64,000 bases of DNA from an uncultured Prochlorococcus sp. (GCA_902625845.1 CACOCT010000003.1:1-64000); one strand, 5' to 3'; shown: positions 31,094-40,210, counted from the stretch's first letter. Notes: generated by a model from the letters alone, not told the origin. A program made the numbers and translations.

Positions 31094-31279
31094 TTATTCC
31101 ATTTTTGGGGTTGGTTCGTAAACAGTTCCATTATAAACTCCAACTGCAAGTGATTCTTAGGTGGCTTTATCCCATACAGCTAGATCCTTCTCCTTTTTAT
31201 AATTCCAAAGGACTGTATTTCTAAAACATTTATTCCAAACTTGTGAATTTCTTGTTAAAGGAACTAAATCAATCGACAT
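31094..31279 (-). pseudogene. small ORF interrupted by an in-frame TAA
   Basis: MSIDLVPLTRNSQVWNKCFRNTVLWNYKKEKDLAVWDKAT*ESLAVGVYNGTVYEPTPKME*. Confidence 0.55.
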
Positions 31280-31485
31280 TATTTAAATCTATTTTATAGA
31301 GATTCTAAATTACTTGATAGATTTTTGATTTCCATCTTTAGATTATCTGAATTATTAGATAATTTTTGCAAAATTAAAATTGTTTTAACTGCAATTAACA
31401 AAAGGGCTGCTGTAGAAGTTATTAAGCAATATTTAACAACATTTGGTCCTTTATGAGGAGATACAATACGAAGTGGATATATCCA

Positions 31486-31507
31486 TCTAATTTAGATCAT
31501 ATGTCAA
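31486..31507 (-). repeat. leader repeat copy (TTGACATATGATCTAAATTAGA)
   Basis: Upstream of a small minus-strand reading frame ending near 31300. Confidence 0.75.
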
Positions 31508-31750
31508 CCAAAAATACTTAAATAGTTATTTTTTACAAACGCTTTGTTTAAAGAAATATATTGAAGGATATTTATTTGGAATAAAAAAGCCAGCCTGTAT
31601 CCCTACTAGCTGACTCATAACGATCTTAGTTGAAAAATTTTAGATAAGTATGTTCATTTTTGAAGTCATACTTAAAACTACTGCAAGAAAGAAAATGCAA
31701 GAAACTGCTTTTAAACGAAAATATCCCTGATTCTTAGAGATGAAATTCAT

Positions 31751-31885
31751 TTATACAAAACCAGGAATAATCTGACCTGTAGTTAGATAAGCGCCAATAA
31801 GAGCAATGAAGCCCATCATCGCAAATCTTCCGTTTAGCTTTTCAGCTACAACCTTTTCTTTCTCAATTGTTTTTGATTCTTTCAT
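31751..31885 (-). CDS. hli: high-light-inducible protein (Hli)
   Basis: MKESKTIEKEKVVAEKLNGRFAMMGFIALIGAYLTTGQIIPGFV read manually. Confidence 0.92.
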   Translation of the reverse strand: MKESKTIEKEKVVAEKLNGRFAMMGFIALIGAYLTTGQIIPGFV

Positions 31886-32512
31886 TTGAACGTTTGTTTG
31901 TTTTACTAAGACGCTTCCTAATGCAATCTTATAAATACTTTAACGACAAGCAATATTTAATGTGAGTATAATTACTTACTCTCATATCCTTTATAAGCTG
32001 AGCTTATCTATCTAAAAATCTGCATTAGCTAAAAATATATTAAAAATATACGTTGTATTCATTAGATGTGTCTTTAACTTTAATGATTGAGAGTGTTTAT
32101 AGTCTAAAGCATAGTCAATAAGTTTAAATTTATTTCTATATATTCCTCTTACAAAAATTAGTTTTGTCCCAGCCTTGTTTGAGCATCTCTTCATATTCTT
32201 TATAGCCATCTTCAATTGTTTCAATCTTGCTCCCTTTCCAATCTGGTTTTGTTGAAGTTCTAAAAATATAACCAAAATTTATTTCAATTTAGTCGCTTTT
32301 TTTATATGCGATATTTTCATATTTACGAAATCTTTTTAATCGATTTTTTTTTGTTTCTTCATTAAGGAATAATTCTTCGGTTAATTTCATTTCTTATTTT
32401 TTACTAACCATGGAAAAAGATTAGCTATTTCAGTCTTCAGATTTTTAAGATAATAAAATAATGTGATTAAGCCCAAAATTATCATCAAAGTAATTATTAA
32501 TTTCATTTATTT

Positions 32513-32695
32513 TTATCTTCTAGCTAGGTAAATGATTGCTGTCATAGTACTGATGAACACAATTCCGAAGTTCCAAACAGTTGAACTATTTCTATTAATT
32601 TGTTGAACCCAACTTGGAATTCCATCTGACATGAAAATTATAGTTAATCCAAATAGCAAAACTATTGGTAAGCCAATCGCAAAAAATAATTCCAT
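32513..32695 (-). CDS. small membrane protein, two TM
   Basis: 60-aa ORF preceded by leader repeat. Confidence 0.6.
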   Translation of the reverse strand: MELFFAIGLPIVLLFGLTIIFMSDGIPSWVQQINRNSSTVWNFGIVFISTMTAIIYLARR

Positions 32696-32714
32696 TCAAA
32701 AAAGGTTTTACATT

Positions 32715-32736
32715 TCTAATTTAGATTAGGTGTCAA
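32715..32736 (-). repeat. leader repeat copy (TTGACACCTAATCTAAATTAGA)
   Basis: Upstream of ORF 32513-32695. Confidence 0.8.
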
Positions 32737-32799
32737 CTATTAATTCTTTTTTAAAGTGTTATTATTTAAAATAAAAATCAATTATTTTACCTTTAATCG

Positions 32800-33035
32800 A
32801 AGAGATTAGTGCTTCTCTATTCCTACGCAATAAGCCTTTTCCATATTTCTCTTTCTTCTCCTAACTTAAATTCTTCTCAATTTTGTATTAGTATCAGTTC
32901 TCTCCCTAATACTCCAATAATTTTCCATTATCAATAAAAATATATTTATTAAATTGAGCCTCATTCCCACTATTTTTAAGAAATATTCTTACTTCTGATC
33001 TATTGGAATGAATAAGCCAATATCCTCTACGCATA
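32800..33035 (-). pseudogene. decayed DUF1651-like paralog
   Basis: MRRGYWLIHSNRSEVRIFLKNSGNEAQFNKYIFIDNGKIIGVLGRE... then stops; cf. 28665-28916. Confidence 0.65.
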
Positions 33036-33038
33036 TTT

Positions 33039-33329
33039 TTAACTATCTAAGTATCGACAAATAAATTCAAAATGTTCATAATCCATACTTATAGTTTTGT
33101 ATTTATCAGTTTCAATTTTTCGATTATTTTTTAATTCAACTTTGATAGTTGGATGTTTGATTGAGTAAGTAGGTTTTAATCCTAACCGCTTTGCTCTTTT
33201 GTGCATATATTTTTTTACTTGAGGATTACAGCCGCAAAATAAAAGAGAGGGTCTAACAATTTTACCCGCCGAAGCTTTTGCGATCTTTTCTTCGATCTCT
33301 TCTGAAATTCTCTCTAGAATAGTCATCAT
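33039..33329 (-). CDS. hypothetical protein, coupled to the ligase-like gene
   Basis: 96-aa ORF, start overlaps stop of the 33326-34081 ORF (ATGA). Confidence 0.65.
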   Translation of the reverse strand: MMTILERISEEIEEKIAKASAGKIVRPSLLFCGCNPQVKKYMHKRAKRLGLKPTYSIKHPTIKVELKNNRKIETDKYKTISMDYEHFEFICRYLDS

Positions 33330-34081
33330 TTTTTAATAGCCATCTGCCAGAAAGGATATACCCCACAGGACTTTTCTCGCAATAATTGTAATTTTCTAGA
33401 ATTTATTTTGACTACTATTCCATCAGTAGGATAGTTAGTAAATAGTTTCTTATTAATCCATTGATTCCTAAACATTTCAACTTGAGATGTGAATTTGAGA
33501 CTTTTATATTCTGGAATAGTAAAGTTTAATTTTTTTAGATAATTCAAAGACTCATGTTGGTTTAATCTGCCATTAATTATCTGAAAAGAACAAAATCTAA
33601 GATGGTCGCTTTTAGAATCAGCAGCCCTAATATAAGCGGCTGCTTGTCGTTGAGAATAAGTTGATCGTTCATATTCTGATGGAGAAAAGAGCTCTCCTCT
33701 AACTTGGAATAAACCTCTAATTGCAATTTGTTTAGGTATATCAGGAATCTTTTTTATTTTATTTGTAATATCTCTACCCTTACGACTTATAGCCTTAACT
33801 AATTCTCCGTCTATATATTGAATAGCAATCGCACATCCATCAATTTTCGGCTCAATAATTAATCTTGTTTTAAGTGTTAATCCATTTATGAATAATCCTA
33901 TACGATTTTTAGGTAATGATGGTAAAGGTAATATTGTTTTTTTTGTAAAGTAGTTAGCTTTAGGATTTATTCTATATAGATTTGCCTCTAATTGATCAAA
34001 TTGAGTATCACTAATTAAAGGAGTTCCCATTCTGTAATTATGGTCATACCATTCAATTCGCTCTTCTAAGTAAGTACTCAT
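33326..34081 (-). CDS. minimal NAD+-dependent DNA ligase-like protein (adenylation domain only)
   Basis: EPKIDGCAIAIQY (KxDG), AISRKGRDITNKIKKIPDIP, FQVRGELFSPSEYE, TDGIVVKINSRKLQ, FWQMAIKK (motif V); ends directly after motif V. Confidence 0.85.
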   Translation of the reverse strand: MSTYLEERIEWYDHNYRMGTPLISDTQFDQLEANLYRINPKANYFTKKTILPLPSLPKNRIGLFINGLTLKTRLIIEPKIDGCAIAIQYIDGELVKAISRKGRDITNKIKKIPDIPKQIAIRGLFQVRGELFSPSEYERSTYSQRQAAAYIRAADSKSDHLRFCSFQIINGRLNQHESLNYLKKLNFTIPEYKSLKFTSQVEMFRNQWINKKLFTNYPTDGIVVKINSRKLQLLREKSCGVYPFWQMAIKK

Positions 34082-34113
34082 AATCTTTTATTTACTTTTA
34101 AGGAGCAAATTGC

Positions 34114-34135
34114 CATTATTTAGATTGACTGTCAA
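34114..34135 (-). repeat. leader repeat copy (TTGACAGTCAATCTAAATAATG)
   Basis: Upstream of the ligase-like ORF 33326-34081. Confidence 0.7.
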
Positions 34136-34173
34136 TTATTAACTAAAAGGGATTAATATTGTAAGCATTTCAT

Positions 34174-34812
34174 TTAAAACAAACTCATTTGGTCAATAGG
34201 CTTTCTATTTATTTCTTCTACTAACCATCCATCAGGAGACCAACCCATCAAGAGGGGAAGTAAACCTTTTAATTCATCAGCATCTTTAATCTGCCCTGTC
34301 CATTGTTCCTCATATCCATCAGGTATGACAACAGGCATTCGGTGATGTAGTGGTTTAACTAGAGTATTTGGTTCGGTTGTTAAAATACAACAACTCTCTA
34401 TTTCAGTCCCATCAGGTGAACTCCACTTGCTCCAGATTCCTCCTAACCAAAAAGTCCCATAATTATCCTTTCGAATACGATATTTTTTTTCAAAAAAACC
34501 ATTCGCTGGTATCAAGCACCTTTTGTGTTTCCAACTTCCACTAAATAATTTTTTCTCTTCTATCGTTTCCGATCTTGCATTAAAGGGTCTTGGTCTTCCT
34601 TTATCAAAAGGGTCTTTAGACCAAGGTGAAATAAACCCCCATGACATAAAAGTAGTTTTAATTCTTCCTTCGTTTTTTATTACAAGAACAGGATCAGTGG
34701 GCCTTATTAAATTTTGCGCTTTGAATTTAGTATCAAGTCCGTTTGGATAATCTTTTTTTAGAATCTTTGGTAGTTTTTCAAAATTAGTTGTTAGTTCAAA
34801 TCTTCCGCACAT
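34174..34812 (-). CDS. SRAP domain protein (YedK/HMCES family)
   Basis: MCGRFELTT start with catalytic Cys2, RPFNARSETIEEKKLFSGSWKHKRCLIPANGFFE, LHHRMPVVIP. Confidence 0.95.
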   Translation of the reverse strand: MCGRFELTTNFEKLPKILKKDYPNGLDTKFKAQNLIRPTDPVLVIKNEGRIKTTFMSWGFISPWSKDPFDKGRPRPFNARSETIEEKKLFSGSWKHKRCLIPANGFFEKKYRIRKDNYGTFWLGGIWSKWSSPDGTEIESCCILTTEPNTLVKPLHHRMPVVIPDGYEEQWTGQIKDADELKGLLPLLMGWSPDGWLVEEINRKPIDQMSLF

Positions 34813-34928
34813 TTATTTTGAAAATTCTCATAAACTCACTTTAAAAAAGAAAAGAGCTAATTGCTTTTTATTGTAAATATATCCTCAATCGTATTTTATA
34901 TATTTGGTACTAGAAATAAAAGCATCAT

Positions 34929-35084
34929 TTAATTTTCTTTTTCCCAAACTCTAGCAAGTTCTCTTAGTAAAGTTTTCACTTCCATATCTGACACACCAGA
35001 GTCTTTTTGGAATTGAGTACAAATTTCTTTAATCTGCTCATAAGCCTGCTCTAGTAATATCGTTTTTTGATCTGGGTTTGCCAT
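34929..35084 (-). CDS. 51-aa helical protein
   Basis: MANPDQKTILLEQAYEQIKEICTQFQKDSGVSDMEVKTLLRELARVWEKEN read manually; leader repeat upstream. Confidence 0.6.
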   Translation of the reverse strand: MANPDQKTILLEQAYEQIKEICTQFQKDSGVSDMEVKTLLRELARVWEKEN

Positions 35085-35108
35085 TTTAAAAAAGGTTTAT
35101 ATCACCCC

Positions 35109-35130
35109 TTTAATTTAGATCAGTTTTCAA
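35109..35130 (-). repeat. leader repeat copy (TTGAAAACTGATCTAAATTAAA)
   Basis: Upstream of ORF 34929-35084. Confidence 0.7.
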
Positions 35131-35166
35131 ATAGCATCACTATAGCAATGTACAATTATGTATAAA

Positions 35167-35311
35167 TTATCTAGTCGTTTTTGTATATAAATTCTTTGTG
35201 TTTCCCTTATCTGTTGTGAACATTGCTGCTAATATTACACCAACTAAAAATGCAAATACCATTGTTATTCCTACTACTTCAGACATCCCGCTAGGTAGGT
35301 AATTTAAAAAC
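35167..35311 (-). CDS. small single-TM protein
   Basis: Internal start MFLNYLPSGMSEVVGITMVFAFLVGVILAAMFTTDKGNTKNLYTKTTR within ORF 35167-35355. Confidence 0.5.
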
Positions 35312-35808
35312 ATAATTAAATTAAAAGAATTGAAATCATATTTAAAAAGTAGCAATTAGTTAAAACTCAAACATTAATATCATTATTATTAATAGTATTT
35401 CCTGATAATCTTTACAATACTTCTATACTTTTCTCATTTCTTATTTACATCAGATGTTAAAGAGTAGTGATAGTTTTCAGCTTGCTTAGATTCACCTAGA
35501 TTCGTCCATCGTTGAAGAATCTCAGGTATATTCTCCTATTCACTTATTATTTGTATTCACGAACTTTTGAATATTTTCTTCTGAAGCTTTAAGCAGAATG
35601 ATAACTTTATAAGAATCATCTTTACTAACCCCTCTAAAAGTAGGTTTGATATAAAATTCAGAATCTCTTTACTCAACATCTTCTCTATTGAAAATCACTA
35701 ACTATTCTTCAACTGTTCTATGGATTCAAAATATTAAAATTGTTATGATTTTCGGTTGATAAGAAAGGTCTTGTCGCATCTAATTTTGGATAGATTGTTA
35801 ATCTTTAT

Positions 35809-36081
35809 TTATGAGTAGACTTTAGCGACTATTGGACCAGCTTCTTCATCAGTAAATACAGGTGTGGTTTCCCAATTGAGAAATTCACCCCACTCAGCAG
35901 CATGTTGATATATAGCTTTTGGATCATCAGTTTTCAAAACTATCCAACCCTCTAGAGACCCAGGTGCATGATATCTTCCTATCATCTCAACTCCAGGATA
36001 ATTCCCCCCCCCACCAAGAAATTTTTCTGCACCTTTTTGATGATATCCAGTCTTAAATGACCAATGCTGAACGTAGAGCAT
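35809..36081 (-). CDS. DUF3303-like protein
   Basis: MLYVQHWSFKTGYHQKGAEKFLGGGGNYPGVEMIGRYHAPGSLEGWIVLKTDD. Confidence 0.7.
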   Translation of the reverse strand: MLYVQHWSFKTGYHQKGAEKFLGGGGNYPGVEMIGRYHAPGSLEGWIVLKTDDPKAIYQHAAEWGEFLNWETTPVFTDEEAGPIVAKVYS

Positions 36082-36240
36082 TTTTATATTTTTAATTGGC
36101 TTTCTATTAGTAGCAAGAAAAATGATTAATGAAAATAAATTTTTTCCATTTCATGAGAGCAAATTTCAGTTAATTCATTAAAAAAACAAAAAAAAGACGC
36201 CTGCTGGCTTTTACTGATTGCTATCGGTGAAATTTTTTAT

Positions 36241-36284
36241 GCCCTCGTTCGGACTTGAACTCGAGACCTCACCCTTACCAAGGG
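36241..36284 (-). pseudogene. truncated tRNA-Thr(GGT) 3' half (attachment-site remnant)
   Basis: gccctcgttcggacttgaactcgagacctcacccttaccaaggg vs 3' part of the intact tRNA-Thr at 45295-45366; last 18 bp cctcacccttaccaaggg identical. Confidence 0.88.
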
Positions 36285-36352
36285 AGATAATTATTTGATA
36301 TAAGCTAGTAATTGCAATTGTTTATAGAGAAATATATATTAAATTTCACTTA

Positions 36353-36383
36353 ATTAGTGCGAAAATTAGTGCGAAATTAGTGC
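36353..36383 (+). repeat. three direct repeats ATTAGTGC at left terminus
   Basis: ATTAGTGC at 36353, 36365 and 36376 (12/11-bp periodicity). Confidence 0.85.
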
Positions 36384-36408
36384 ATAATAAGGTTAATTAG
36401 TTTGATTT

Positions 36409-36750
36409 ATGCATAAAAGAGCAACTAAACAAGAAACTGAATTAAGAGTTGCACATGCTGCCGAATTAGTTGCTGAAGGACAAGCTTATTCTTCAATTAC
36501 CACCCATGTCGCCGCGAAATATCGAATATCAAGAAGAAGAGCAAGAGAAATCACAAACAAAGCCTACCTTTTACTAAAAAATGATATCGAGGAAGGGGAC
36601 TTAAATCGTCCTGAGATGATAGCAAAATTATTATGTACTTTAGAGACTGCAATGCATAGAGCAATGCAGGAAAAACAATATTCAGCAGTTGCAAGTAATG
36701 CAAAAGTTCTTATGAAGTTAGTTGGCTTAGAAGCAAAAGTAAAAAGTTAG
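36409..36750 (+). CDS. HTH protein resembling phage terminase small subunit
   Basis: AAELVAEGQAYSSITTHVAAKYRISRRRAREITNKAYLLL...RPEMIAKLLCTLETAMHRAMQEKQYSAVASNAKVLMKLVGLE. Confidence 0.6.
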   Translation: MHKRATKQETELRVAHAAELVAEGQAYSSITTHVAAKYRISRRRAREITNKAYLLLKNDIEEGDLNRPEMIAKLLCTLETAMHRAMQEKQYSAVASNAKVLMKLVGLEAKVKS

Positions 36751-36751
36751 A

Positions 36752-36801
36752 GCGGGTGCTTTGGGAGCACTAGGTCGCAGGTTCGAATCCTGTCGCCCCG
36801 A
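36752..36801 (+). pseudogene. truncated tRNA-Pro(UGG) 3' half
   Basis: gcgggtgctttgggagcactaggtcgcaggttcgaatcctgtcgccccga: anticodon stem-loop (TGG), T-arm and acceptor 3' strand without the 5' half. Confidence 0.85.
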
Positions 36802-36820
36802 CTCAGTAAATCCAAGTGCA

Positions 36821-36847
36821 AGACAGGTTTCCCAAGCCTGTCTTTTT
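36821..36847 (+). terminator. intrinsic terminator
   Basis: agacaggtttcccaagcctgtctttttta, 10-bp stem with one G-T wobble plus T-run. Confidence 0.8.
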
Positions 36848-36931
36848 TATTTGTTTTCATTCTCAGATGAGAAAGGGGATCTCTAGGGGGATCTAGTTTG
36901 TAGTTACAAGTACGGATTGGTGCTTATTTAA

Positions 36932-37135
36932 CTAAAGATTATCGGTATCAGCAGCGTCTTCCTCCTCATAGCATTTATCAGTATTTATAAATTCATAATT
37001 TAAGGTAACTACTCCCTCACCTGTTGTTCTCGCATGAGTATCTAAGGCAATGTAATTTAGATGGTTAGGTAAATTATTATTTTCTTTATCCCATATAGAG
37101 GTTAAGTATCTTTCCTTTTGATATAGTCCCATCAT
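36932..37135 (-). CDS. hypothetical protein
   Basis: 67-aa ORF. Confidence 0.5.
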   Translation of the reverse strand: MMGLYQKERYLTSIWDKENNNLPNHLNYIALDTHARTTGEGVVTLNYEFINTDKCYEEEDAADTDNL

Positions 37136-37153
37136 CCAATATTTCTCCTCATC

Positions 37154-37522
37154 CTAAATACTTCCAGATTTTACAAAATCATATTTTTCTCCATTTCCAT
37201 ATTTTTTATTCAAAGCATTTTCAAAAAATTCAAATTTAGATTTTAATTGATCTCCAAAAGAATTTGTTTGAATTGATGTGGCTCTACCAATTATTCTGCA
37301 TAAACCACTTATTGGTGTAATAAGAAGACTGTAATTATCTAATTTTGAATTTCCTTTTGGTAATTTATCTTTGAAATACCAATAGCCTCCATCATTACTT
37401 AACTTCACACCTTTTTTTCTAATTGCTTTTACTGTCTCTCCCACTTCTAATCCAAACTGTCCTGATAGGACTTCCAAAGGAAATGAGATAGCTATAAGAA
37501 TAGGAAAAATAAATCTAAGCAT
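37154..37522 (-). CDS. secreted hypothetical protein
   Basis: 122-aa ORF with signal peptide. Confidence 0.6.
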   Translation of the reverse strand: MLRFIFPILIAISFPLEVLSGQFGLEVGETVKAIRKKGVKLSNDGGYWYFKDKLPKGNSKLDNYSLLITPISGLCRIIGRATSIQTNSFGDQLKSKFEFFENALNKKYGNGEKYDFVKSGSI

Positions 37523-37669
37523 AATAAATTACTACTTAATATATAGAGTAATTATTTTCTATTAAATATCAATAATTCCTGAAGGTTCTCCCTCTAGCCT
37601 TTCCATTAATTCTCTAAGTTGGTTAAATTGCAGCTAGTAAAGGTATTAAAAATATTTTCTTAAAGATTA

Positions 37670-38056
37670 CTAATCCCTAGGAAGTATTCTATTTAATTCT
37701 GGATATTCAATTCTTAATTCTTCTATAAATGCATCAACAGTTTTCGATATCTCTCCTTTATATTTTAGATATTCCGAAACTTGAAATAATTTCATCGTTG
37801 ATTTTGTTAGAAGTAAAGTTGCAAGAGGAGATTTATCTGCCAATTTATTTGAGGGAAAATATTTTATAGCTTCAGGATAAGTTTCTTCCATATCCTCAAT
37901 ATAGTTTTCTATCTTTTCATTTAATTCATCATATTTTGTTGATAGAAACTTTTTGGTATTTAAATATTCAAATCCAGCAAATATAAAAACAACAGGGAAA
38001 CTCAAAAATAATATTGAAAGAGAAATCCTTAGAAGATTCTGGGAAAATTTTTCCAT
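37670..38056 (-). CDS. membrane-anchored hypothetical protein
   Basis: 128-aa ORF, leader repeat upstream. Confidence 0.65.
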   Translation of the reverse strand: MEKFSQNLLRISLSILFLSFPVVFIFAGFEYLNTKKFLSTKYDELNEKIENYIEDMEETYPEAIKYFPSNKLADKSPLATLLLTKSTMKLFQVSEYLKYKGEISKTVDAFIEELRIEYPELNRILPRD

Positions 38057-38077
38057 AAAAAAAGAGGATCTTATCCC

Positions 38078-38099
38078 TCTAATTTAGATCAGCTGTCAA
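38078..38099 (-). repeat. leader repeat copy (TTGACAGCTGATCTAAATTAGA)
   Basis: Upstream of ORF 37670-38056; identical to copy 1. Confidence 0.85.
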
Positions 38100-38777
38100 C
38101 CAAGTAAATACTAATCCATTCGAGTTAATAAATAATTCCAATCAATATTTCAACCATTTTTACTATCAATAGGAAATTTATTTAAAAAATCTAATAGTCT
38201 TAATATCGCTTTCAAATGCACCAGCTTTTTCAATTTGAAGTTCTCCTTTTTTAGCTATGCCAATATGAGAACTTAGATCAGTTGGTGGTTCATATATATG
38301 TAATTCCCTCTCTAGAAATACATGATCTAAAAATTGTTTAATGGCTCTTACGATATAGTTGCGACATACACTCTCTGGTTTCCAATCTTTTACGCAAATA
38401 TCTATTAGATCAGCAGGATTAATTGGTGGATTATTTTAACTAACTATATCAAGAGCCACTTTATATGGAGGTAAATATTTTTATTGAAAGTTGATTCTGT
38501 TATTGGAGTCCCGAAATTGATCTTTTGATCTAAAAAACTTTCTAATATGTGAACCCAATCCTTATCCTTTTTAGGTTCGTTACCTTGATCTAATTCTGCA
38601 GCAGCTTTTAATTTATGTCCTTCAATAATAAATTTCTAAATATTTCAAGTTTTTTATAAAGCATTATCAAATGTTGTGGGAGACCAATCAAATGGAAGCA
38701 TTACTGATTGCTGTTTTTCATCTTTCTTAATTTAAGTTGAACCTTACCTCTTCTCTCATTGGAAGTTATACCCATCA

Positions 38778-39107
38778 TTAGGGTTTTTCAATTGGAAGTT
38801 TAGGCTTTTGAATTGGAAGTTCAGAAGCACTATTAGTTGATTGAACTAAAAGTTTTAATAATTCTGCTTGCCTCTTAGATTGACTAGCAGTTGTTCCTAA
38901 TGATCCAACAGCGGCACTAGTCACTGCCATTGTTCCAGCTGGAGTAAGTGAAATTAACAATAAATTCCAGTTTCGATTGTAATTAGTATTCTGAACGGAT
39001 TTTAATCCTAGGAAAATGCTAATTAGCAGTCCAACTAATCCAAATATTTGGCAGATGGTTCCAAAAAAAGAATCTTTAGCATTTGCTTCATTAAGTAGCT
39101 CTTCCAT
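38778..39107 (-). CDS. membrane hypothetical protein
   Basis: 109-aa ORF, leader repeat upstream. Confidence 0.65.
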   Translation of the reverse strand: MEELLNEANAKDSFFGTICQIFGLVGLLISIFLGLKSVQNTNYNRNWNLLLISLTPAGTMAVTSAAVGSLGTTASQSKRQAELLKLLVQSTNSASELPIQKPKLPIEKP

Positions 39108-39126
39108 AAAAATAAGATTTTATTCT

Positions 39127-39148
39127 TCTAATTTAGATCAGCTGTCAA
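39127..39148 (-). repeat. leader repeat copy (TTGACAGCTGATCTAAATTAGA)
   Basis: Upstream of ORF 38778-39107; identical to copy 1. Confidence 0.85.
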
Positions 39149-39172
39149 CCAAATTAATTATTTCATGAAGCC

Positions 39173-39274
39173 TTATTTCTTAGAGGTCATCTTAAAAGTT
39201 ATATATGCAAACCCACCAAGCAATAACAAACTAACAACACCATAAGTAATTGCTATGCCATACATATAAGTCAT
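39173..39274 (-). CDS. 33-aa single-TM protein
   Basis: MTYMYGIAITYGVVSLLLLGGFAYITFKMTSKK. Confidence 0.45.
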   Translation of the reverse strand: MTYMYGIAITYGVVSLLLLGGFAYITFKMTSKK

Positions 39275-39388
39275 TTATTTGGTATTTATTTTTTTCGTAA
39301 TTCTAAGATAAACATATAAACCAACACCTAGAAGAAAGACATCTAAATAAATATGCCATGGTGGAAATATCTGATGCAACAGTTCCAT
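39275..39388 (-). CDS. 37-aa single-TM protein
   Basis: MELLHQIFPPWHIYLDVFLLGVGLYVYLRITKKINTK; leader repeat upstream; stop abuts next ATG. Confidence 0.5.
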   Translation of the reverse strand: MELLHQIFPPWHIYLDVFLLGVGLYVYLRITKKINTK

Positions 39389-39412
39389 TTAAAGAAGAGG
39401 GTTGTTATAGCC

Positions 39413-39434
39413 CCTATTTTAGATCTAATGTCAA
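39413..39434 (-). repeat. leader repeat copy (TTGACATTAGATCTAAAATAGG)
   Basis: Upstream of ORF 39275-39388. Confidence 0.7.
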
Positions 39435-39437
39435 TTA

Positions 39438-39785
39438 TCAAGAAAAGACTGGTGGATAAGGTGTTTTTCCATTCATTAAAGCTGTATCAATTGGTTTGCA
39501 GATATTCATCAGTGCATCTTGTCCAAACCCCGGTCCAGAAGGTCCATCTATAAACTCCTGAAATTCCTCAGCAGAAATACCTTCTTTTACTTCCCAAAAA
39601 CAATATACAGGGCCAGTTTTAGTTACGGCATTTGCAGAATGGTTATAAAATCCTTTTTTTTTATTAGCTGCCACGGCATCGTCCCATCCACCGCCAGGGG
39701 CCATTGCTGCATAAGCTGTTTCCCACCATTTTTCAGCTTTTCCTGCCTTAAATTCATGATGAACGATATAAAACGTTGAAGACAT
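39438..39785 (-). CDS. conserved hypothetical protein
   Basis: 115-aa ORF: STFYIVHHEFKAGKAEKWWETAYAAMAPGGGWDDAV..., FWEVKEGISAEEFQEFIDGPSGPG. Confidence 0.7.
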   Translation of the reverse strand: MSSTFYIVHHEFKAGKAEKWWETAYAAMAPGGGWDDAVAANKKKGFYNHSANAVTKTGPVYCFWEVKEGISAEEFQEFIDGPSGPGFGQDALMNICKPIDTALMNGKTPYPPVFS

Positions 39786-39926
39786 AAAATAATATTTGAA
39801 CTGATGATTAACATACTTCGAATAAGTAAAGGAAAGATTAATTTATTTCCAAATTTAGATTTTCAAATTTCTGAATCAACTTTACTTGAACATCAATATT
39901 ATCTTCGAATTATTTATAATTTCAGT

Positions 39927-40115
39927 ATGACTTTAAGTTCTTACAGAATGCATAAGATTTATCTGGCCGCGACCATGGGTTATGGTCTTGGCTCTGATGA
40001 TCCAGAAGAACTTGCTTATTACAATAGGTTGAGAAAAGAAATGGATATTATGAAAAAGGACTCAATCAAGAAAGGGATACCTCTAACTTGGGATATCCCA
40101 AAGGGAATTGATTGA
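39927..40115 (+). CDS. 62-aa hypothetical, paralog of 27532-27720
   Basis: MTLSSYRMHKIYLAATMGYGLGSDDPEELAYYNRL...; internal ATG of ORF 39804-40115. Confidence 0.7.
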   Translation: MTLSSYRMHKIYLAATMGYGLGSDDPEELAYYNRLRKEMDIMKKDSIKKGIPLTWDIPKGID

Positions 40116-40210
40116 TGAGTCTGAATACTTTTTTATTAATTGATGGGAGCCTAATGCTTGTTGGATTACCGTTATTGATGATCCTAAAAGGCAAAAAGAA
40201 GACTCCCTAA
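40115..40210 (+). CDS. 31-aa single-TM protein coupled to the preceding gene
   Basis: MSLNTFLLIDGSLMLVGLPLLMILKGKKKTP; TGATG overlap; decayed copy at about 27726-27800. Confidence 0.45.
   Translation: MSLNTFLLIDGSLMLVGLPLLMILKGKKKTP

Noticed and set aside
32012-32275. 87-aa minus-strand ORF
   Set aside because: Composition and context suggest remnants of another gene in shifted frames; not supported as a real CDS.
32805-32812. Isolated ATTAGTGC match
   Set aside because: Single copy without the GAA extension inside a decayed DUF1651 gene; probably chance, not an arm site.
35776-35800. Possible eleventh leader repeat (TTAACAATCTATCCAAAATTAG)
   Set aside because: Too diverged and not upstream of a clear ORF; left out of the count.
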